Shown here in pieces: positions 57,734 through 64,000 of a DNA stretch of 64,000 bases. Numbering within the stretch: position 1 is the first letter of the stretch; every line of letters begins with the position of its first letter. The stretch spans positions 248,001 through 312,000 of the forward strand of contig JAANDG010000060.1 in NCBI GenBank assembly GCA_036852015.1. Reading direction: 5' to 3'. The notes beneath the pieces are model-generated. The model was not told the DNA's origin. It did no database searches and saw only the letters and a program-made list of their open reading frames with translations. The position numbers and the translations under genes were made by a program. This DNA is from Pelodera strongyloides. Lineage: Eukaryota; Nematoda; Chromadorea; Rhabditida; Rhabditidae.

Positions 57734-59787
57734 TTAGTGGTGCAGATTGCGTCTGTAACCTCCGTCCTTAGCGGGTGCGGGCTCCTCTGAAAAATGTCAA
57801 TTTTTAGATTCTCTGAGCCCCTGACAGTGTACGCACCTTGAGATAAAACCCCAGCAAGTTACGACTGGTTTCTGAAAGTTTTCCATATTTCCCTCATTGA
57901 ATAATGGTACCTAGTCAGCGTCTCAGGGTACCTTACAAGTATTCCCTTGCTGGTGTTGTGTCTGCGACGGGCATCGAACCCTTGACGTTTTCATGAGCTG
58001 CTGACGACTATGCCACCTTTCCATTGACCTCCGACATACATTATTCTATAAGTGACCCAGTCCCTCCTACTCACCCTCTCCGTAGGATTCTTGCTCGGCG
58101 GGGGCGGGGGCGGAAGCGGCAGCGTCCTCTCCGTATCCTCCGGCGGCTGCGGGGGCTGACTCGACGGGGGCGGCAGCATCTAGATACTCTTCATCGTCTG
58201 AAGGTTTAGAATAATATAACTGAGCTCTCTTGCACTGATTAAACTTAATATACTGGCTTGCAATAGTGCGTGCCGATCTCACGCCGCTTGCGAGGCTCAT
58301 ACAGGGACGGCGCAAGAACAACAAGGGTTCCAGCGCCAATATTTCCCTTTCGTTGCCTCTTCCATGCCAAGTTTCACGTTGTAAAAGCTGCGACCTTTTC
58401 ATTATCTATTGTACAACAACATACTGTCAGAATATCCTCCAGCAGCGGGTGCGGGGGCTGCAACGGGAGCTGGGGCCACCTGGGCAACTGGGGCTGGGGC
58501 AGCAACGAAGGTCTGCTGGGGCTGGACCTGAGGGGCAACGAAGGTCTGCTGGGGCTGGACCTGAGGGGCAACGAAGGTCTGCTGAGGCTGGACCTGAGGG
58601 GCGACTTGCTCGAAGGACTCCTGAGTCTGAACCTGCTGGGCAACCTGGAAGCTCTGCTGGGCGACCTGTCCTACGGCTTGCACGGCAGCAGGGGCTGCGA
58701 CAGCAACTTGCTGTTGAGCGACAGCACCAACGTCAGCGAAAGAACCTCCGGCAGCGGCGGAAGCCACTTGCTGCAAGGGAATATATTATATAATTCAGCT
58801 CTGTTTTTGCTTGCTACAATGCCAGATTAATTTTCCATTAGACAGCTACTGCGGTTTTTTAAAGACTACCGTAATATCTGCATCGCATAGAGTCTTCGTT
58901 CAATGATTGGCAGAGTTCTTTCTTTATCTAATGGCTAAAGGTGGAAGATCCAAAGCTAGGCCAACCTGCCCAGCAGCGAATCCTCCCTGGGCGGCTCCAG
59001 CAGAGTATCCACCAGCTCCTCCAGCGGGTCCAGATCCGTAGGCGGCACCTCCGGCAGGTCCTCCGAAACCTCCAGCTCCAGCGTATCCAGCACCTCCAGA
59101 AGGAGCTCCACCAAAACCTCCTGCTCCAGAATATCCGGAACCTCCCGATGGGGCTCCAGCGTATCCTCCGGCTCCTCCTCCAAGAATTCCTCCGAGTCCT
59201 CCTAAAATGCATACTGGTTTAACATCGCTAGGTATGCTTTTTACGATTTATCTTGTTGGAGTACTTTCTCTGTACGAACGCTAACACAATATTTAGTTTT
59301 GAACTCTCTCCTTGTGCAGAGCCGGAGCCCATAGTTGTAAGCCCGCATTTGAAGTTTACTTACCGAATCCTCCGCTTCCTCCGTAGCTGGGTCCGGTGGC
59401 GTATCCTCCGGCGGCAGGGGCCGCGGCGTATCCTCCTCCTACTCCACCTCCGCATCCGCTAGAGACGGGTTCGCCACATGATGGCACAGGGGCGCATCCG
59501 CCTCCGCATGAGGGGGCCGGGGCTCCACAACCACCTATAATGTTTTAGTTGCAGGATGATATTAGTTGTATGTCGTCATAAAAAGAATGCATGTCATACT
59601 TTGAGTTTCTGCGTTCTTAATGGTTTATTTACCCAAGTTTGAGGTGAGCACTAACCCCGAGACCATCTAACAATCACAAATAGACAATGAAAAAAGGAAC
59701 TACAGTACCTGCAGCTCCACCGAGACCTCCAAAACAAGCGAAAGAAGAACCGACAAGTGCGACGAACACGGCGAGCTTAGCGTTCAT
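57734..59787 (-). CDS. Gly/Tyr-rich secreted protein F with Gln-rich and acidic tail
   Basis: Six minus-strand exons: 59787-59709, 59534-59364, 59201-58966, 58770-58425, 58197-58075 and 57786-57734. All are in phase, giving 335 residues. Signal peptide MNAKLAVFVALVGSSFA, then CFGGLGGA. Exon 2 has the family Cys block GCGAPAPSCGGGCAPVPSCG and GYAxG repeats; exon 3 is GGYAGAPSGGSGYSGAGGFG-like. Exon 4 differs from relatives: Ala/Gln/Val-rich with three tandem 11-residue units (VAPQVQPQQTF). Exon 5 is acidic (DNDEEYLDAAAPVESAPAAA), and the end is basic (KDGGYRRNLHH). A TATA-like GGGTATAAAG lies at 60157-60148. Glutamines next to Lys/Tyr-rich parts could allow cross-linking in an extracellular matrix (inference). 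Confidence 0.87.
57965..58020 (-). pseudogene. tRNA-like sequence in intron 5 of gene F
   Basis: Minus strand shows TGGCATAGTCG (A-box-like) and GGGTTCGATGCCC (B-box-like), but only ~35 bases apart, too close for an intact tRNA. The acceptor stem does not pair. Probably a deleted tRNA relic or chance. Confidence 0.3.
59622..59643 (+). ncRNA. SL1-like spliced-leader sequence
   Basis: GGTTTATTTACCCAAGTTTG plus AG matches the 22-nt nematode SL1 leader at 21 of 22 positions (T for A at position 7) and is followed by GTGAGC, a splice donor as in SL RNA genes. No Sm-binding site (AATTTTTGG-like) is seen in the next ~100 bases, so it may be a degenerate SL RNA gene or an inserted leader copy. It lies in intron 1 of gene F on the opposite strand. 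Confidence 0.5.
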
Positions 59788-60147
59788 TCTGGAATATATA
59801 ATTAATAATGTACTTCCGCAAATATAAACAAAATTAAAATTAAATTGCGACTTGAGCGACTGAATGAATGAATACGCGAGTATATGTTATTAGAACAAGA
59901 ATATTTGGAATCTTTATCTCTACTAGGTTTCTCATTAATTACACTTTTGCTTTATCTATGATGATTATCTAGTATGAAACGAAGAGTTGGAAGCTTTATC
60001 TCAAGAATGAAACAAATATTTAGAAGCGAATCTAAATAAAATAGAAAGCTTTATCTCTCAAAAAGTGAAAGTCATAAAAAGCCTCGCTTGGTTGAGCTCA
60101 TTAGGGTAATGAGCTGCGCGGACTGACTTCGATGGCCTCCGTGCCGC

Positions 60148-60157
60148 CTTTATACCC
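60148..60157 (-). promoter_or_regulatory. TATA box of gene F
   Basis: Minus-strand GGGTATAAAG about 365 bp upstream of the ATG, the same core as in genes B and C. Confidence 0.5.
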
Positions 60158-62640
60158 ACCCGCGTGCGGTCTGCCAATGGCGAACCTGCGGTCGCCCGAG
60201 CTGAATTCCAATGCCAAACCCAATCGTAGACAGGTATGACGCAACAACACACAAAAAAAGCAATTTTCACCCAAGCCAAGCTCAGCTCTAATAAACGATA
60301 TGGCAGAGATATGCGTAAGAAGAACCGGTGTTGCACTAGTGGATACCGATTTTTGAGGGGAAAATGAGAGGCAAAGCTGATGAATGAAAGTCTGCCATTT
60401 GGTTTTTCATTCAATGGAAAGGATTGATTGATAAGCGAAAATTAGACCTTACTTTTCGTGCCATTTCGAATTTATGAGAGTTTTTTTGGGTTTTGTATGA
60501 TCAAGGGTGTAAAAATAGGTAGCTGGGTCAAACTGGCCGGGATATATTGGCCCAGTTTAAAGGCCAGTATGTCCTACTTCAGAAATGCTGGACTGGACCC
60601 CGGTGCACCGTTTCTGCGGATTCGGTTGATACAACCTGGTACTCTTTATCTTTTTATCTTTTATGTTCATAGCAGAATTGCAGAATCACTGTAGTGTATC
60701 GGTCTCTAACTAGAAGGTTAGACTACTGGTTACTGGGATACCTTGTTTTATGAAGGTTGAGATAAACTTTGAGATTTGAAATAAACCAAGGTATTGTCCC
60801 ACTCTTGGTGAGTCTTCTCCTTCATCAAGTGTTAAGTGAGAGATCACCTTGATCCTGATGCTTTTAAATCACTGTGCTCGCTCTTCATCAAGAACTTCCG
60901 ATCATATTTACTTGGATGAAGTATATGCCTTCTTGAGTGTCTTTTCTCATTTCCATGTAAAACTATTCTTATTGGTTCATAAATATTCATATTTATAAAG
61001 CCAATACAGCTGAAAGGCGGACAGTATGGACATGAATACGAGTGAGCTGTCAAAACGACAAAAATAGATCTCAAGCAGATTGTGCAGTAATTTTAAACCC
61101 TTACTTTCGCCTGTGAGAGTAAAACATACAACACACGTACCATAATACGCTAGTTTACAATTTTGACTCTAATATCCTTCTCCTATTACATTGTGCAAAT
61201 TATGCTTACGCGCTTATGCCCATCATGCTTTCCCAAACTCTTTAAAAATTATTATTATTTTTTATAATAAAGTCGACAAGATTACCTTTATTATTCTTTT
61301 TCTTATTTGTTCATTTATTGGTTTCATAACCGGAAATATTTGAAATTCCGAATTTTTGGAAAGTTGGTGCACTTTCACACGTTTGCATTCACTTTCTAAT
61401 GAACGAAAACGAAAAGAAAAATCCCAAGGGCAACCTGAAACCACGCCCACAAGCGAAAGGCCACGCCCACAAACCTGGTTCACCAATACACATTCATATC
61501 ATTAGGCTAGCATGGTTCTTAAAAAATGTATAATTGGAAAAAAATAATTAGCATTAGGTCTTCCCAAAATAATAATTTGTCACTACTGAACTTCTCATAT
61601 GATGAAGGCACCCAATTAAAAGTCTTATGAAACATCGTGAATACCATGTATGGAAAAAAACAAGTAAGTAAGGAAGCGAAAATGTGTAGTTGTGTTTCTG
61701 TGATGTAAAAATTAAGTATGTGTATAACAAGCAAGTACATGAAATGGGACGGAACCACTGAGACCATAAACCATGGAAAAAAGTCAAATGGTTTCCACAA
61801 AACAAATTGACGTCCGGTCAACAACCACCTTTGGCAATCACGACCCGTTGCTAAGTTTTCGTGAAAAAAAAGATTAGTCGCTAAGTGGTCGCCACATGGT
61901 TTGGACCATAAAAAAGCAAAATCGAGAACGGTAGTCCCATTTTTTTCCTTCGATCAATAATTTTTAGTTAGTAAAATAATAGGCAATTATTAATATGGTC
62001 TTCTAACATATTCGATATTCATACTATTTTTTTCAATGGAACAATGCTTTTTAGAATATAATGTGTCTAGACTGTTGCTATAAATCTGCTCTAATTCTTA
62101 TTTCATCTAATACCACAGGACAGGAAAACGGAATAATTGCCGAAACCGCAGAAAAACCGTCTTTGGCCCATCACCAAACGATTTTCACCGAAAAAGCCAT
62201 TTGGTGACTTGTTAGTGACTATTTGGTGAACAGGTGATGACGGTTTTCGATGAAACTTGGCAACCACATGGTCACGAAGTGGTCACCAAATGGGCTGACC
62301 CACGGAAAAAACCGTGAACCGTCACCAAATGGGTTCACCCATACCCATACCATCTTTTTACCTTTCCCATCAGGTCCCCTTTTACATACCAGTATTATTC
62401 AAAGACAATGACGAATACCTCCCAACAAAGGGAAACAAAAAGTAGAAACTCGACTATTACTAATGCTTGGGCATAATGGGATTTGCCTGTCTGTCCTTAG
62501 TTCGCCTACTTTTTGACTACTTTTTCTTCATCAAGGTCGTTCTCGGTGAACGCCATAACGAGCATTTTCCCACGAGCGAAACTTCTTTCTAGTCTTGTAA
62601 CCTTTTCTTTCTCAAATTGGAACCTGATGCAACGTCAGAA
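60158..62640. other. Intergenic stretch before gene G
   Basis: No exons recognised. Contains a short tandem GGCCACGCCCACAA-type repeat (61433-61471) and CATTTGGTGA/TCACCAAATG repeats at about 62160-62340. Confidence 0.45.
62120..62345. repeat. CATTTGGTGA-type dispersed repeat, second site
   Basis: GCCATTTGGTGACTTG, GGTCACCAAATGGGCTGACC and GTCACCAAATGGGTTCACC, partly inverted. Related to 13820-14060 by the AACCATTTGGTGAC core. Confidence 0.45.
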
Positions 62641-62649
62641 CTTTAGACT

Positions 62650-62656
62650 TATAAAA
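62650..62656 (+). promoter_or_regulatory. TATA box of gene G
   Basis: TATAAAA 62 bp before the ATG. This is much closer than in genes A-F, so gene G may lack a long outron. Confidence 0.5.
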
Positions 62657-62717
62657 GCACCGGAAAGTGGTGGTGTCGGCAGGAAACTCATTCACAACTA
62701 CTACTATTATTCCAAAG

Positions 62718-64000
62718 ATGAAAATTGTTTTGACAATTGCACTACTCGTCCTACCCGCACAAGCATGTCTTGTGAGTTTAATTACAATTATTTAAGTACT
62801 CCTTTCTAAAATATTAAAGAGTATTCTAGATTTTCAAGCATTCCATTTCTCCACACAAATTGTTGTTGAGAAATTTAAAAAAATGCATATGTTTGTCCCA
62901 AATGAGTCTTGCCTCACTGTGGGCAGGAAAAATTCCAAAGCAAACGAGACCTTTATAAAATTGTGGTCAAAAAATAGTTCCTATGGGTCCTATGGTGTCA
63001 ATCAGTCACTGTTTTAATTATTGTAGAACCTGTTCGGCGGAGGCGGCGGCGGTGGTGGTTGCGGATGCGGAGGCGGAGGTGGAGGCGGATGTGGTGCTCC
63101 TCCTCCCTCACCATGCGGAGGCGGATGCGGAGGAGGCGGTGGTGGATACGCTGCTCCCTCAGGAGGAGGATACGCTACAGCTCCCTCTTATGGTGGTGGC
63201 TATGGAGGCGGATCTGGGGGAGGATACGCTTCTGCACCCGCACCTGGAGGCTATGCAGGTAAACTATTTTAAATACTCAAAATTGAAGCAAACATAAATT
63301 ACATGTGTGTGCTATGGAACAAAAATATTGAAGTGATACATGGCTATACTCACCCATCAATGTTATCACATAACTACATCCACAATGTTTTCTATGTATG
63401 TTCACATATTAAAGGGAGAGGCCCATGAGAATTTCACATTCTATAGCGTTCCTTCTCATGTACTTGTGACAATATTCCTTAACAGTTTAGATTTCTTAGA
63501 TTCCTACTAACCGACTACAAACTACAAACTGTTTTTTTTTGTTATATTACCTATTCTTCCAGGATACGGTGGACTTGGATCTTCACTAGGACTTGGTGGC
63601 GGATCAGGAGGTTATGCTGGAGCCGGCGGTTTTGGTGGAGCACCTTCCGGAGGTGGTGGATACGCCGGAGGAGCACCAGCTGGTGGTTATGGTGGAGCTC
63701 CCTCAGGAGGATACTCAGCAGGAGGAGCACCTTCCGGAGGAGCAGGATACGCAGGAGGAGCACCTTCCGGAGGAGCAGGATATGCAGGTGGTGCTCCGCA
63801 AGGTGGAGCAGGATACGCCGGTGGAGCTCCTCAAGGAGGAGGAGCTGGTGGATACTCCGCTGGAGGTGCTGGACCTTCAGGGGGATACACAGGAGGAGAG
63901 GCAGCTGGTGAGATATCTTGATATTAAAACACGCAAGTTATGTTCATTTTCGGTGATCAGTCCATTTTAGGTCATCCGACAAACACTGCTTTTGCTCTGG
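62718..64000 (+). CDS. Gly/Tyr-rich secreted protein G, partial at window edge
   Basis: Exons are 62718-62771, 63027-63258, 63563-63907 and 63971 to the window end (still open). Signal peptide MKIVLTIALLVLPAQA, then CL. Exon 2 reads NLFGGGGGGGGCGCGGGGGG, CGAPPPSPCGGGCGGGGGGY, with Tyr-Ala-Pro-Ser repeats. Exon 3 is a tandem array of GGAPSGGAGYA-type units (for example GGYAGGAPAGGYGGAPSGGY). The fourth exon starts HPTNTAFAL and departs from the Gly-rich composition. Family member by signal peptide, Cys block and repeats. The C-terminus lies outside the window. Confidence 0.85.

Noticed and set aside
58266..58830. Two plus-strand frames of 175 and 186 codons
   Set aside because: Antisense to gene F exons 4 and 5. 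Gene F has in-phase exons, signal peptide and family resemblance.
60458..60694. 78-codon plus-strand frame
   Set aside because: No homology or splice context; contains an inverted AACTGGCC/GGCCCAGTT pair, so it is likely repeat DNA.

Overview
The window reads as nuclear DNA of a nematode, most likely a rhabditid in or near Caenorhabditis. Genes are cut into many exons with TTTCAG-type 3' splice sites. Several start codons sit directly after such a site, as expected for spliced-leader trans-splicing. One 22-base stretch (59622-59643) differs from the nematode SL1 leader at one base. A fragment of a major sperm protein gene, a nematode-specific family, is also present. No rRNA genes or intact tRNA genes were recognised. 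All gene models below were built by hand from splice signals and reading-frame phase.

Left part (1-13600). On the minus strand, 2356-4571 encodes an SH2 domain followed by a SOCS box (SOCS4/5 class). Exons further 5' (5035-6901) encode a membrane span and a cytoplasmic tail and join it in phase, so this may be a membrane-anchored SOCS protein. On the plus strand, 8144-12767 is a complete 11-exon phosphatidylserine synthase (pssy-1 type).

Middle part (13600-34000). A satellite of 98-bp units (about 14465-19257) has two diverged halves and signs of higher-order structure. It is followed by a plus-strand transcription factor with two DM (Doublesex/MAB-3) domains (21099-24378), whose introns are full of palindromic elements. 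A TE-rich stretch includes two copies of a ~500-bp element carrying a tRNA-like block. At 30236-33880 lies an 11-exon gene for a secreted, cysteine-rich protein with a hydrophobic tail.

Right part (35400-64000). This holds a cluster of secreted Gly/Tyr-rich proteins with a shared Cys-Gly-Pro motif: seven family members plus one Cys/Pro/Tyr-rich relative. Four of them form a large inverted duplication (two genes per arm, facing inward). A PP1-class Ser/Thr phosphatase (49491-54360, ten exons) lies inside the cluster. The last Gly-rich gene runs off the right edge.

Repeats are a main theme. At least six palindromic element families occur, and three of them share the terminal sequence TTTAAAGCGAAAT although their interiors differ. 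Promoters of the Gly-rich genes have TATA boxes about 365-510 bp upstream of the ATG. The intervening leader is pyrimidine-rich in two of them, consistent with outrons removed by trans-splicing.
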